A DNA stretch of 64,000 nucleotides from Pseudolactococcus insecticola (GTDB lineage Bacteria; Bacillota; Bacilli; Lactobacillales; Streptococcaceae): assembly GCF_011170065.1 (NCBI RefSeq), contig NZ_BLLH01000011.1:1-64000 (forward strand). Reading direction: 5' to 3'. A program made the translations under genes and the position numbers. Within the stretch, counting starts at the first letter, position 1; the number at the start of each line of letters is the position of its first letter. This document shows positions 34,920 through 45,100 of the stretch, piece by piece. The notes under the pieces are model-generated. The model had not been told where the DNA came from. It worked only from the letters and a program-made list of their open reading frames with translations, and did not search any database.

Positions 34920-36251
34920 TCATTTGGCAGGAACTTTCAAGAATGAATACTTACTTGTCTGATCCTTAGGAACAATTCTATAATCCCAAGTATAAGGCTT
35001 GCCAGCATCATCTCCTGATACACCTACATAGTTTTGTTCAACAATTAAGAAATCTCCATTTGCATAAACATGTTCGACAATACCAGTATGTCCAAAAGTA
35101 GTACCCGTATCTTGTGAGAATACCGATACACTTGAAGGTACATCTGTTTTCTTAGTACCAAAAAGATTTTGTAGAATTGGTGATGACGTTACTTCTACAC
35201 CATTACCAGTTGCACCACTAATCATTTTTCCAGAATATTGAACCATAAACGAACGAGATAAGTCTGTACACTGTCCACCAGTAGATGCTAACGTCCAACC
35301 TTTAGAACTTCCAAAAGACATACCTAATTTAGCTGGGTCAATAATGTATTTTTTAACATCAGCTGGAAGATCTTCTGGAAGCCAAGGAGTACCAGTAGGA
35401 CTTGTATGAACACCTGTTCCATCAGGAGTAGTTCCTGAAGAATCTGATGAACAATTATCTGAAGATAAACCATTCTGACCACCTGATGAATTAGCTGTCG
35501 CAGTAGAGCTTGCTGAACTAACCATAGCTTTCAACTTAGCAGAATCCCCTTTAATAGATTTTAACTCAGGGAATAAACTAAAAGCATCATCATAAAACTG
35601 TTCTATTTCAGATACATTTGTTTGAGAATCTCCGTTATAAGAAACTCCTTCAAATCCAATTGACCAGCTCATCAAAGAATCCGTCTTATCGTCTAGGGCA
35701 TTTGCAAAACCTTTATAGGTATCCCCGTTATATGAACCCCCTAAAAGTACTTGTGCGTGTGAAGTACTAAGCTCTTTTTCCATTAAATCAAGTTGTGAAT
35801 CAAGTGTATCTTTAGTATCGCCGTAACGATTACCATTAATTGAGCCTGCACCCCACTGAAAGATACCTTTAACCTGACCAGAAGTATTATTAGCATTCGG
35901 ATCCCAACCAGACTCACGCGCACCAATAGCTATCATCGCAGCTAAATTCGCGCCTGAAAAGCCTTTATCTTTTTCACGTTCAATAAAAGTTTTAACGTTA
36001 GCAGAATTTGCACCAATTTTAGCACTTAAAGCAGAACCGTTTTTAGAACCACTATCGGCAGCATCACTTGAAGTATCACTTGAAGAAATGCTACAAGTGC
36101 CATCATCATAAAGATAGCTCTTATAGTTTCTATTTGAAGTATCAGCATCAGATTTAGTATTTTCAGCAAATACTTGAGCAGAGCCTACTAACCCGAATAA
36201 AGTTAAAACTGCCGCACTAATACTAACAATACGTTTTTTAGAAATATTCAA
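34920..36251 (-). CDS. VirB1-like wall hydrolase (lysozyme-like + CHAP)
   Basis: Signal peptide from the TTG start at 36251 (after AAAGGGG), ending near QVFA. Next is a phage-tail-lysozyme-like muramidase domain (IGARESGWDPNANN, then QVKGIFQWGAGSINGNRYG), and a C-terminal CHAP amidase/endopeptidase with Cys in GGQCTDLSRSF, His in FGHTGIVEHV and an acidic/polar partner in VEQNYVG. The two-domain layout matches Gram-positive T4SS hydrolases such as TcpG, PrgK and TraG(pIP501), which open the wall for the transfer channel. First gene behind promoter P5. Confidence 0.9.
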   Translation of the reverse strand: MNISKKRIVSISAAVLTLFGLVGSAQVFAENTKSDADTSNRNYKSYLYDDGTCSISSSDTSSDAADSGSKNGSALSAKIGANSANVKTFIEREKDKGFSGANLAAMIAIGARESGWDPNANNTSGQVKGIFQWGAGSINGNRYGDTKDTLDSQLDLMEKELSTSHAQVLLGGSYNGDTYKGFANALDDKTDSLMSWSIGFEGVSYNGDSQTNVSEIEQFYDDAFSLFPELKSIKGDSAKLKAMVSSASSTATANSSGGQNGLSSDNCSSDSSGTTPDGTGVHTSPTGTPWLPEDLPADVKKYIIDPAKLGMSFGSSKGWTLASTGGQCTDLSRSFMVQYSGKMISGATGNGVEVTSSPILQNLFGTKKTDVPSSVSVFSQDTGTTFGHTGIVEHVYANGDFLIVEQNYVGVSGDDAGKPYTWDYRIVPKDQTSKYSFLKVPAK

Positions 36252-36297
36252 TAATATTATCCCCTTTCTGTTGCATATCTCGATAAATATAAAAATT

Positions 36298-36339
36298 ATT
36301 ATACGAAAAAAAAGCACCTGATTAAAGGTACTTTTATCT
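36298..36339 (-). promoter_or_regulatory. element promoter P5 (AAAAGTA / TATAAT)
   Basis: Minus strand AGATAAAAGTACCTTT (box 36335-36329) and TATAAT (36303-36298), offset 26 bp. The box lies in a terminator-like hairpin. Confidence 0.75.
36310..36335 (-). terminator. terminator overlapping promoter P5
   Basis: Arms AAAAGTACCT/AGGTGCTTTT on the minus strand with one wobble pair and a run of eight T. It ends the upstream AAA+ operon inside the next promoter. Confidence 0.65.
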
Positions 36340-36360
36340 TACTTATCCACCTATTTTCAG

Positions 36361-37071
36361 CTAAAAGGCATATCCTTGAATAGATTTTGTCCAAACGACG
36401 TTTTCAATATTAATTTTTTTAGTGTTATTATCAAAAGAAAAATACAAAATGCCTACAGGAGAATCATCTTGACTCATCGAAATACTGTAATGAAAATCTG
36501 GGTTATACGGCGTTACTGAACTGTTAAATGAATAATCAAACTTATCATTTGGCGTAAAGATGTTTGAAGAACCCATCACAGAACGACTACCAATAACGCT
36601 TGTCAGATATTTATTTTCTTCGTTCATCTTATCAGACATTATTGGTTTAACATTGTTATGAAGATTATCATAAAAAGTACTGTTTAAATCAATAATCTTA
36701 TTCGCAAAATCTGTCACCTCTTGAGGTACTTCTTTTTTCGCAACTTTTAAGTGATTGACTTCAATTTTAGTTTTGGGGGTAATTTTTTTTAATTTCAACT
36801 CAATCAATTGATTACTAGATTGATTATACTCCTTTACAAGATCATCTACATATGCTGAACGTGCAACTACTATTGTTTTATCTGTTTCTGGACTCTTTAT
36901 TTTCATTGTTGAATCAATGAAAATAAATCCTGCCGCAATAATCATACCAGCTAATGGAAAACCTAATATGATTTTAAAAAAAGTTGTTAAATCATCGTTA
37001 AAAACAAACATTGTCAGATAAATAACTGCATAAACGACAATCATAATAAAAATTAAAAATAAAATACTCAT
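36361..37071 (-). CDS. membrane protein of the secretion operon (about 236 aa)
   Basis: Two N-terminal membrane spans (FLIFIMIVVYAVIYLTMFVF and ILGFPLAGMIIAAGFIFI, about residues 5-53), then a soluble part (about 65-237). Start ATG 37071 after AGAGGA. The soluble C-terminal part has alternating polar beta strands (FDYSFNSSVTPYN, HYSISMS, GILYFSFD), compatible with an NTF2-like VirB8-type domain, but the similarity is structural impression only. Last gene of the AAA+ operon. Confidence 0.6.
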   Translation of the reverse strand: MSILFLIFIMIVVYAVIYLTMFVFNDDLTTFFKIILGFPLAGMIIAAGFIFIDSTMKIKSPETDKTIVVARSAYVDDLVKEYNQSSNQLIELKLKKITPKTKIEVNHLKVAKKEVPQEVTDFANKIIDLNSTFYDNLHNNVKPIMSDKMNEENKYLTSVIGSRSVMGSSNIFTPNDKFDYSFNSSVTPYNPDFHYSISMSQDDSPVGILYFSFDNNTKKINIENVVWTKSIQGYAF

Positions 37072-37086
37072 CAATTCCTCTTCCTT

Positions 37087-37659
37087 TTAACTTACTTTTG
37101 TCCCAAGGTAACTATAAGTTAATGTTTTTCCATCTTCACTACTAAAAGCATAAACGTCATAACTAGGCGTCATATCACTTTTAGACGTATCACTTCCTGT
37201 TTTAAAAGCAAAATATTTAACAGTGACGAAACCTTCAAATCCATCACCACTCGCACTACTAATTGTACTATATGCTGAATCAAATTTAAAGCTTGTATCT
37301 GCTTGAGAAAACAATTTCTGTGCTTCTATGTTTTTAATATCATTACTTTTTTTATCATTATACAGAGAAGTCATTCTATCGTTAATTGTTTTAACATCTA
37401 AATATTTTAAATCATATCCCACATCAGAATAATCATCAGTTTCATCTTTAGTAACAATCTTTTCATCATTCGCTTTAGATGTATTAATAGCTTTTTGCTT
37501 TGTTACTTGCTTCTCTACGGAGCTATATTTAGCTTGCCATGATTTAATACTCTTATCGCCATAATACGATATATTTTTATATGTCATCACGCCTGTTACA
37601 GCAGCAATAGCTACCAGTGAAACAATCAACAGAATGATAACTACTGGATTTTTTTTCAT
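37087..37659 (-). CDS. bitopic membrane protein, VirB8-like candidate (190 aa)
   Basis: One N-terminal membrane span (VVIILLIVSLVAIAAVTGVM, about 6-25), then a helical linker rich in Lys, Ser and Gln, and a C-terminal beta-rich domain (GFEGFVTVKYFAFKTG, YDVYAFSSEDGKTLTYSYLG). Size and topology fit Gram-positive VirB8 homologues. ATG 37659 was chosen because GAGGG precedes it; the GTG at 37671 would overlap the upstream gene. It lies in the AAA+ operon. Confidence 0.6.
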   Translation of the reverse strand: MKKNPVVIILLIVSLVAIAAVTGVMTYKNISYYGDKSIKSWQAKYSSVEKQVTKQKAINTSKANDEKIVTKDETDDYSDVGYDLKYLDVKTINDRMTSLYNDKKSNDIKNIEAQKLFSQADTSFKFDSAYSTISSASGDGFEGFVTVKYFAFKTGSDTSKSDMTPSYDVYAFSSEDGKTLTYSYLGTKVS

Positions 37660-37667
37660 TTTTTCCC

Positions 37668-39374
37668 TCACTTACTTGGAATAGATACGTTTTTACTATC
37701 AATTATACTCATAGCATTGTTATCTTCGTACGTATAGAAAGATAAATAATCTTTTAATCTATTCATATTAACATCAAGATATAACTTGTTATAATCCGAA
37801 ATCAAAGCTTTATATGCACTGTTATAGTTTGAAACTAAAGTAGAAATTGAATCATAATTCAAGTCAGTTTTTACCATCTTATTTGCATCAACCGCTTGTG
37901 GTTTATCACTCTGAATCAATCCTTGAGACGAATCGTCTTGTTGGTAATATTTACCAGAACTTGTTTGATATTTAAAGTCATTTGCAAGATCATCATAAGT
38001 GGATAAATTTGCATCATCAGTAGTACCTGAATTAAGAATAGATGCGCTCATTTGCTCGTATGATTTATATAATTCAGCATTACTACTAAAACCAAGTTCT
38101 TTTAATAAATCAACTTTAGTCAAATTTTCAAGTGGTAATTGATAGCCTAAGCTTGGCGTTTTTCCTTCAACATATCCGTTAGATAACTCTGGGAACTGTT
38201 TAACACCGTAAGTATCAAGAGAAGACTTAGCAGTATCTAGCTTTGCACGGTCAACTTTGATTGTTTTTGCTAAGGCTTTACTATCTTTCAGATATTCTGT
38301 ATCATTTGACAATGACACGTATGCTTTATAGAATCTAGCAAAATCGTCTACAGAAACATCATTTTTGCCTTTTAAAGTACTATCATAGCCACTGGCAACA
38401 AAATTCATTGGGACAGTTACGTATGATAGATCTTTAAGTGCTTTATTTGATTGTTTAAGATTCATGTCTCTAGCTTCAATCTTAGATAAAATTGAAGTAT
38501 TGAATATTGAAATATTAATATTTTCAAGATTTCTCAACGTCTCTGAACCGTTAGATTGAATTACAATAGCACCATATCCTGACGTTCCATAAAATGCAAG
38601 TTTTGCTTTTAAATTTAATTTAGAAGATTGAACAGCATTCTTTCCTTTTGTCACCAAAAGTTTATAATCGTTTGCGTTATATGAGCGTACTTTATCACTA
38701 TCAAATTTGAAAACAGCTACTGCTAATTTATTATTATTAACAATGTTACCAGCTAAAAAATGAAATGTATTATCTGAACTATTTTTAAAGGCATATGTTT
38801 GTTTACTTTGAACAACTTCAATTTTTCTTAACGCTGCTTTATCTGCTTCAAACTTACGATAATTCATCGTAATTGCGACTGCAAACAGTAAAAAAACTGC
38901 GCCAAATCTAAAATACAAACTCTTTTTATAGTTCTTTTTTATGCCAACACCACTTTTAAAATGTTTAAAAGTTTGCCAAAGACCATATTCAGAAATTGTT
39001 GAAATAAATCTTTTAAGCACTTTAAACCAATTTTTAACGTATATAATTACCGAACGCTTTTTACCTTTTTCAAGTAGTTCTATTGCATACTCACGTTTAA
39101 CAAGCGACTTAAAATCATGAGAGTAATATAGTGACCTATATTTCAACACAACCCCCTTATCGGATTGTTGCTCACTTGCATCAGAATTTTTATTTACAGC
39201 TTTCACATCTTGATTTTCGCTTTTTACTTTTTTTGTTTTTTTGTTTTTTACCTTTTTTTCTTTTTTGGTTTTATCTTTTTTTGTTTTAACTTTTTTTGTT
39301 TTAACTTTTTTTGTTCCGTTTGTCTGCTCATCAAATTCTTGCAAGAGACCATCTACTGAATTTATTTTTGTCAA
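37668..39374 (-). CDS. lysine-rich N-terminus, bitopic extracellular protein (568 aa)
   Basis: The first 70 residues are extraordinarily lysine-rich (repeats of KTKKVKTKKDK type). One membrane span follows at about residues 158-175 (FGAVFLLFAVAITMNY), then a large extracytoplasmic domain (about 180-568), mixed beta then helical, without recognised family. The cytosolic basic tail could contact DNA or acidic partners. The start is TTG 39374, 5 bp after the AAA+ gene stop. Possibly a VirB10- or TcpC-like structural part, by position and topology only. Confidence 0.6.
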   Translation of the reverse strand: MTKINSVDGLLQEFDEQTNGTKKVKTKKVKTKKDKTKKEKKVKNKKTKKVKSENQDVKAVNKNSDASEQQSDKGVVLKYRSLYYSHDFKSLVKREYAIELLEKGKKRSVIIYVKNWFKVLKRFISTISEYGLWQTFKHFKSGVGIKKNYKKSLYFRFGAVFLLFAVAITMNYRKFEADKAALRKIEVVQSKQTYAFKNSSDNTFHFLAGNIVNNNKLAVAVFKFDSDKVRSYNANDYKLLVTKGKNAVQSSKLNLKAKLAFYGTSGYGAIVIQSNGSETLRNLENINISIFNTSILSKIEARDMNLKQSNKALKDLSYVTVPMNFVASGYDSTLKGKNDVSVDDFARFYKAYVSLSNDTEYLKDSKALAKTIKVDRAKLDTAKSSLDTYGVKQFPELSNGYVEGKTPSLGYQLPLENLTKVDLLKELGFSSNAELYKSYEQMSASILNSGTTDDANLSTYDDLANDFKYQTSSGKYYQQDDSSQGLIQSDKPQAVDANKMVKTDLNYDSISTLVSNYNSAYKALISDYNKLYLDVNMNRLKDYLSFYTYEDNNAMSIIDSKNVSIPSK

Positions 39375-39379
39375 ACTAA

Positions 39380-41473
39380 TTACTCGCTTTCTAATACAAT
39401 TTTGCTATCGCTTCTTCCCCAAGTAATCAAGTCTTTCTCGATTAACTCCTCAATATCATCAATTTGTAACGAATTTTCCAAAGCTACTTCATCAGAACGC
39501 TTATCATAAGCAATAGCAAGTTTATATTTTTGCTTAACAATTCCATTTTCTACATCGGATAATAACAATGAAACTATTAATTCTTCTAAATTAGCCACAT
39601 CTTCTTTTCTAATATAAGCAGAGACGTCTGATAGGAACTCCTCTATATCAATTTTTATAGACATTCCAAGCGTTGCTTTAATAGATTGTTCAACATTTCT
39701 TGAAGCAATTCTTATCTCATTTTCCGAATAAACTTCTTTTATCAAAAATTCTGATTTATCCTCATTACTTGAATCATTCATAAAACGAACACTACCACCT
39801 AATTCAATTTCAAAATTATTTGGTAGATCGTTTTGAAAGTTAATAATATTTTGAGCAATAAATGCTGTCATATCCGCATTAACAATACGTAAGACATCAC
39901 GAACACCACCACTTTCAGTATCACGACTTGCAACATCTACTATAAAATAAACATAAAAGCGATGATCTATATAGAGTTTCTTTCCTGTGTTTCTTTTGAC
40001 CAAATCTGAAATAACTGAAAGCTGATTTTTGATAATATCTACTAAAACACCACGTTTTAAAGGCATAAAGGGAACAATTGAATTAACCCGACCAAGTACA
40101 GCTGTTTCAAAAATTGGATTAGCAATCAAACTGCCATTAATACGCATTGAAATATCACGTAACTTCTTCTTTTTTGCTCGGTCAGTTGTAGAATCATAAT
40201 CAATTGCATCCACAGTTTTAGCAATTTCCCTAAATACCTCAGTACCTGTATTAGTTGTCATGATAACAATAACGTTGTTAAAAGAAATCGTCCTACCGTA
40301 TTCATCTGAAAGTCTCGCATCATCCAACACTTGCAGTAACAAATTGACAACTGCTTTATCAGATTTTTCCAACTCGTCTAACAGCAAAACTGAAAAAGGT
40401 TTCGCTGAGACTTCTCTTGAGAGCTTTTCTCTAAAACGATTACTCGCATTAACATCTCCGAGTGGATATTCAGACATATCAAAGCGAATCATCTCACGTT
40501 CACTACCATACATACCTTCAGCAATCGCTTTAGCAAATTCTGTTTTACCAACCCCAGTAGGACCCACAAACAGGAAACTTGCAATTGGTCTATGCAAATC
40601 GTTTAAACCTGCAGCTGCTATATAAAGCCAATCTTTAACCGCTTCTAAAGCGTTATCTTGACCGAAAACTCTTGATTTAATATTATCAAATGTTTTTTCA
40701 ATATTTATTTTAAAATCAATATTTACGCCAATACTATCTTTAAACATTTTTGCTAATGTCTTATGCGATATTGGTTCATGAAACTCTCTGTAATAACCCA
40801 CAAGCGAGTCTAACATACCTATTGATTTACGTGGTTGTGCATCCGCAGGCATATACCTTGAGGTATTTGCGACTATTTCTTTAAGCAATTGTTCGTCAAT
40901 TGAAACATCATAATCTCGTTCGTATTGCTTAACACGACTTTTCAAAACCTCAATAGTTTCAATATCGCTTAACTCTGGCAACTGAATTTTTGTAAAACGT
41001 TGTACCAAAGGTTCATTATTTTGGAGCTTTTCATAAAACCATTTTGACGTAGTTGCTGTAATGAATGAAATTTTAAAGAAAATACCGTTTTGAGCTAACA
41101 GTTGTAACATCTCCTCTGATGAAGTTGCATCAATGTCTGCTATCCTATGAAATTCATCAATGAAAACAACAATTTCCCTTCCACCAGAACTCGACATACT
41201 TTTTAAATGCGCAATCATTTTTGACATTGAATACTCAGAAATAACCCCTGCAATATCTAACTCGTAGTAATCTCTTTCAGTATCAATGGTTGCTACATGT
41301 TGTACTAATGTCGTCTTACCAGATCCTGCGTCAGCCAATAACAAAACATTAGGCATACTCGGTTTCCTTAATACAAAACGCATCGTTCTTATAATTTCTT
41401 CTCTGCCTTTAAATGGTATAGACAGTGGTTGTATTTTCTTTAAATACTGTAAGTAATCTATTTTTTGTACCAT
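39380..41473 (-). CDS. double AAA+ ATPase, ClpA/ClpB-like, in the T4SS operon
   Basis: Two AAA+ modules. Module 1: Walker A ADAGSGKT (47-54), Walker B VVFIDEFHRI (about 100). Module 2: Walker A GPTGVGKT (304-311), Walker B VLLLDELEKSD (about 365), sensor-1-like IVIMTTNTG. A Clp-type C-terminal subdomain and a helical tail follow. This is the layout of Hsp100 unfoldases, but the ClpB middle domain and Clp N-terminal repeats are missing and the length (697) is short. Conventional T4SS loci encode VirB4, VirB11 and VirD4 ATPases, not ClpB-like ones. It heads an operon of three membrane proteins with its own promoter P6. It could power assembly or remodel substrates. Confidence 0.88.
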   Translation of the reverse strand: MVQKIDYLQYLKKIQPLSIPFKGREEIIRTMRFVLRKPSMPNVLLLADAGSGKTTLVQHVATIDTERDYYELDIAGVISEYSMSKMIAHLKSMSSSGGREIVVFIDEFHRIADIDATSSEEMLQLLAQNGIFFKISFITATTSKWFYEKLQNNEPLVQRFTKIQLPELSDIETIEVLKSRVKQYERDYDVSIDEQLLKEIVANTSRYMPADAQPRKSIGMLDSLVGYYREFHEPISHKTLAKMFKDSIGVNIDFKINIEKTFDNIKSRVFGQDNALEAVKDWLYIAAAGLNDLHRPIASFLFVGPTGVGKTEFAKAIAEGMYGSEREMIRFDMSEYPLGDVNASNRFREKLSREVSAKPFSVLLLDELEKSDKAVVNLLLQVLDDARLSDEYGRTISFNNVIVIMTTNTGTEVFREIAKTVDAIDYDSTTDRAKKKKLRDISMRINGSLIANPIFETAVLGRVNSIVPFMPLKRGVLVDIIKNQLSVISDLVKRNTGKKLYIDHRFYVYFIVDVASRDTESGGVRDVLRIVNADMTAFIAQNIINFQNDLPNNFEIELGGSVRFMNDSSNEDKSEFLIKEVYSENEIRIASRNVEQSIKATLGMSIKIDIEEFLSDVSAYIRKEDVANLEELIVSLLLSDVENGIVKQKYKLAIAYDKRSDEVALENSLQIDDIEELIEKDLITWGRSDSKIVLESE

Positions 41474-41505
41474 TTTCCCTGCTTTCTATTTATCTATTAT
41501 CTACA

Positions 41506-41547
41506 ATCATACAAAAAAATGCGTATTGATATAAGCTGATTTTAGCC
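41506..41547 (-). promoter_or_regulatory. element promoter P6 (AAAATCA / TATGAT)
   Basis: Minus strand GGCTAAAATCAGCTT (box 41543-41537) and TATGAT (41511-41506), offset 26 bp. The most divergent box of the set, but with the same GGCTAAAA start and spacing. Confidence 0.6.
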
Positions 41548-41560
41548 AAAAATTTGCAAA

Positions 41561-41597
41561 AAAGAAAAGAATCGCTAATGATTCGATTCTTTTCTTT
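41561..41597 (-). terminator. intrinsic terminator after the pilin-like gene
   Basis: Perfect 14-bp arms AAAGAAAAGAATCG/CGATTCTTTTCTTT with a 9-nt loop, just past the VirB2-like gene on the minus strand. Confidence 0.85.
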
Positions 41598-41622
41598 CTG
41601 AATTCATCAATGAAATAATTGA

Positions 41623-41961
41623 CTATTCGCCAGTAATTGTCGTTACAATATCCTTAGACACGCCAGAACCGCCTGATTGGATAGTACCAATCAAAGTTAC
41701 AGTTGAAAAAGCTAACGCAACAAGAGCAAGGATAAACACCCCACCCAATTTGTGTTGTTGTTTTCCTTCAGGTTTACGACGTTTCCAAAATGTGAATAGA
41801 ATAAAGAAGAGAGATAGAACAAATACAACAACTGCAACTGCTGCCAAGAGAGTTTTTCCTGTCGTACCAATTGTCGTAATACTTTGAGTCGCATTAGTCA
41901 ATACAGTATTAATACGATCAAAAATGCCGCTAGCATCTCCAACTACAAAACCATTGTTCAT
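41623..41961 (-). CDS. VirB2/TrbC-like pilin subunit
   Basis: 112 residues with two membrane spans (LLAAVAVVVFVLSLFFILFTFW, about 39-60; GGVFILALVALAFSTVTLI, about 73-91) separated by a short basic loop (KRRKPEGKQQHK), and a Gly/Ser-rich extracellular end. Small size, two hydrophobic helices and a positive cytosolic loop are the VirB2 pattern. It is a single-gene unit with its own promoter P7 and strong terminator, which suits high expression of a pilin. Confidence 0.75.
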   Translation of the reverse strand: MNNGFVVGDASGIFDRINTVLTNATQSITTIGTTGKTLLAAVAVVVFVLSLFFILFTFWKRRKPEGKQQHKLGGVFILALVALAFSTVTLIGTIQSGGSGVSKDIVTTITGE

Positions 41962-42001
41962 TTTAAGTACCTTTAAAAAGCCTTTCTTTTAATATATTAA
42001 T

Positions 42002-42043
42002 AGAATACACTATCAGATAAACAAAAAAAACCCACTTTTTGTC
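42002..42043 (-). promoter_or_regulatory. element promoter P7 (AAAAGTG / TATTCT)
   Basis: Minus strand AGACAAAAAGTGGGTTT (box 42039-42033) and TGTATTCT (hexamer 42007-42002), offset 26 bp. Confidence 0.72.
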
Positions 42044-42089
42044 TAAAACACTACTAATCATCAAAATTTCACTATTTTTTTCACAAAAA

Positions 42090-42110
42090 ACAAGTGCCTT
42101 AAGCACTTGT
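42090..42110 (-). terminator. terminator after the VirB6-like gene
   Basis: Arms ACAAGTGC/GCACTTGT with a 5-nt loop, followed by TTTTTTG on the minus strand, directly past the stop at 42117. Confidence 0.75.
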
Positions 42111-42116
42111 CTATGA

Positions 42117-45100
42117 TTACTCAAAATATTGATTTTCTTCGGCTTCCTTGATACGATTTTTTTGCAGATTTTTTCCAGATTTTTTAGAAGTCTTATCTAA
42201 AGATGTCTTTGGAGAATCACCTGTAACCGTTTGTGAATTGGTCGAATCAACCTGTTGATTGTATGCTTGCGCTTCTGCAAAAGCGGCATCATACGTACTT
42301 GTATTACTTTTTTCACCGTACCCTAATTTGTTCAGAGCTTGACGATCATTTGAAGGATCGCCATCAGTTAAATCCTTATATGCTTGTCTTGAACGTAGAG
42401 CCGCTAGACGATTGCTAGTATTATTTTTAAAGTTTTTACCAGTTAAATCTGATGTAGAATCTTTAATACCATTTTTTACAACCGAACCTGTAGCAGATGC
42501 AACTTTAAGTGTTCCTCTACCAACTTTTTTAACAGGTTCACTTGTAGCAACACTACCAACTTTATCTTTAATAGATTTAACCCTTTCAGCAGCAGTCTTA
42601 GGTTTGTTATCTGTAGCATCACTAACAACTTTATCTTTAACGCCTACATTTGGTTGTTGTTGAACTTTTGATAACTCATCTGAAATAGGCTTTTTAAGGT
42701 CCTGCTTAGCTTTATTAAGAGACTCTTGAGCATCTTTAAGGCGAGCCGTTGATGGGTTTTTATCTTTATCATTTTGATTAATGGTATTACCAGCAATATC
42801 TGTTTTACCACCATTTTCTTGATTAGAATTTTCAACCTTTTGAGAACCAGGCTGATTAAGCGCATTGATAGTATTTCCGTTAGAATCAGTTTTATCATCA
42901 TTTGGATTACCATTTTCAACGTCATTAGGATTGTCACTACCAATAACATTGTCGAATGCTCCTACTGATTGTTCTGAAAGTGTGTTTTCAACATTATCGT
43001 TTGGATTGCCGTTTTCAACGTCATTAGGGTTATCATTACCAATAGCATTGTCAACTGCACCTACTGGTTGGTCTGAAAGTGTGTTGTCAACGTTATCGTT
43101 TGGATTACCAGTTTCGACGTCATTAGGGTTATCGCTACCGATAGCATTGTCAACTGCACCTACTTGTTGGTCTGAAAATGTGTTGTCAACGTTATCGTTT
43201 GGATTACTATTTTCAACGTCATTAGAGTTATCACTGTCGATAGCATTATCAACTGTACCTACTGGTTGGTCTGAAAGTGTATTTTCAACGTTATCGTTTG
43301 GATTACCATTTTCAACATCATTAGTAAGATTATCACTGACGATAGCATTATTATCTGCACCTACTGGTTGGTCTGAAAGTGGCGTTATAACGTTATCATT
43401 TAAACTACCCCTTTCAATATCATTTGTAAGATTACTATTATCAGCATCACTACTTAATGTATTTCCATCAAATTCGTCATTAACAATTGCATCATCAGTA
43501 GCAACCTCTGGAGTATCAATATCATCATTAGCATTTTCAACAGGTTCTATTTCATTATTATCCCCATCAATAATATTATTAGATGCTTCTGTTTCAGGAT
43601 TAACTTCTGCCATTTCTGATCCATCTGACGCTTGAACAGCATCTTCACCATTCAAGAATTCTTCCTGTTCTTCTGGAGATAAGCTATCAAATTTAGCACG
43701 TTCTTCATCACTCATGTCGTCAAGTGCAGAATTTTTCAACTTATCATTATTATCAACTTTACCAGCGGCTGGAATTGAAGCGGTTGGTCTACCAACATTA
43801 TTAGGAATGTTAGCTTTATTTTCTTGATTTGTTTTTTCTTCGTTATCATTAGCAACTTTTGCATCTATTGCATTACCAGCCCTAGATAAAGCTGCACCAG
43901 CAACGCCACCAACAGCCATTGCTGCTAATTTACCGCCTTGTTTAACACCTGCACCCGCCTTAGAAGCAACATTTCCTGCTGCGTCACTAACGCCAGAAGT
44001 TGCTGCTGCACCAGCTAATGAACCAACGACTGTACTTCCAGTATTATCATAAATACCGCCAGACATTCTTTCGCCTAGGCTCAAAAGTCTAGCAGTCATT
44101 TTTTCCAATTGAGTTGTGATTACCTTTTTAAGTATGATAAACATAACAACTGTAAGTGCAATGATAATAAGTGGGAAGATAACTGTTTCAAGGAACCACT
44201 TAATTGGTCCCAATAATATCACGTTATAAATACCGCTAACGATTCTTTTACCTAAACCGCCACCACTTGATTGTTCTGCATCAGATTTAAACCACCCCAG
44301 TATATCTTTCAATGTACCATATAATACAGCCCCTACATTAGCAGAGATAACACCCATAAGTGCAATTGCAAAGAAACCAACAAATGATACAACAATCTCA
44401 CTAATAAATTGAATGCCACCTAAAATTGATGAAAGCACGCCTTTAAATAAGGCTGCCAAAGCTTCTGCAATATGTTGAACAAAAAACCATCCGCCAATAA
44501 AAGTTACAGCTATCAAAAATAGCCCAAAGAAAAGTGAAATAATCTTGCCCATACCAACCACGCTCATATCAGCATAATTATAATATGGTGCATATTGTAA
44601 GTCATCATTAGCAGTTGTATTTGATACTTCAACATTATCAGAATTAAATTTTGAAGATAAAATATTATAAGTTGCTAATGGTGAAAGTCCTTTATCTGAA
44701 ACTGTATTTGAAACACTACCTAAAGCATCACTACCAGTACTACCTACAAGACCAGACCTAGTAGTAATTGACAACGGGTCATCACCATCAATAGTAACTT
44801 TATTTGTAATGAAGAAATCATCAGTATCTGCTGGATCTAAATCAAAGATTTTTCTTGACCAACTTGTACCAGAATTGCTATCTTTAAGGGAAACAGAAAA
44901 TCTACTTGCTATTGTACTAGCAGTAAATGTTGAAGAATCGCTTACATTATTTTTAGCGTCATTTAAAATATCGGCAGCTAATTGTTTAGAATCTGTTTCA
45001 TGCCAAGCCATCTGATTCATTTTTAATATTGCCTGCTCAGATGTTGGATTATTTTTATCTATATCAGCAGTGTTGAAACGAGACTCTGTTACGTATCGTT

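Noticed and set aside
42865-43635. 256-residue plus-strand ORF with repeats
   Set aside because: Antisense shadow of the 33-residue repeats in the VirB6-like gene.
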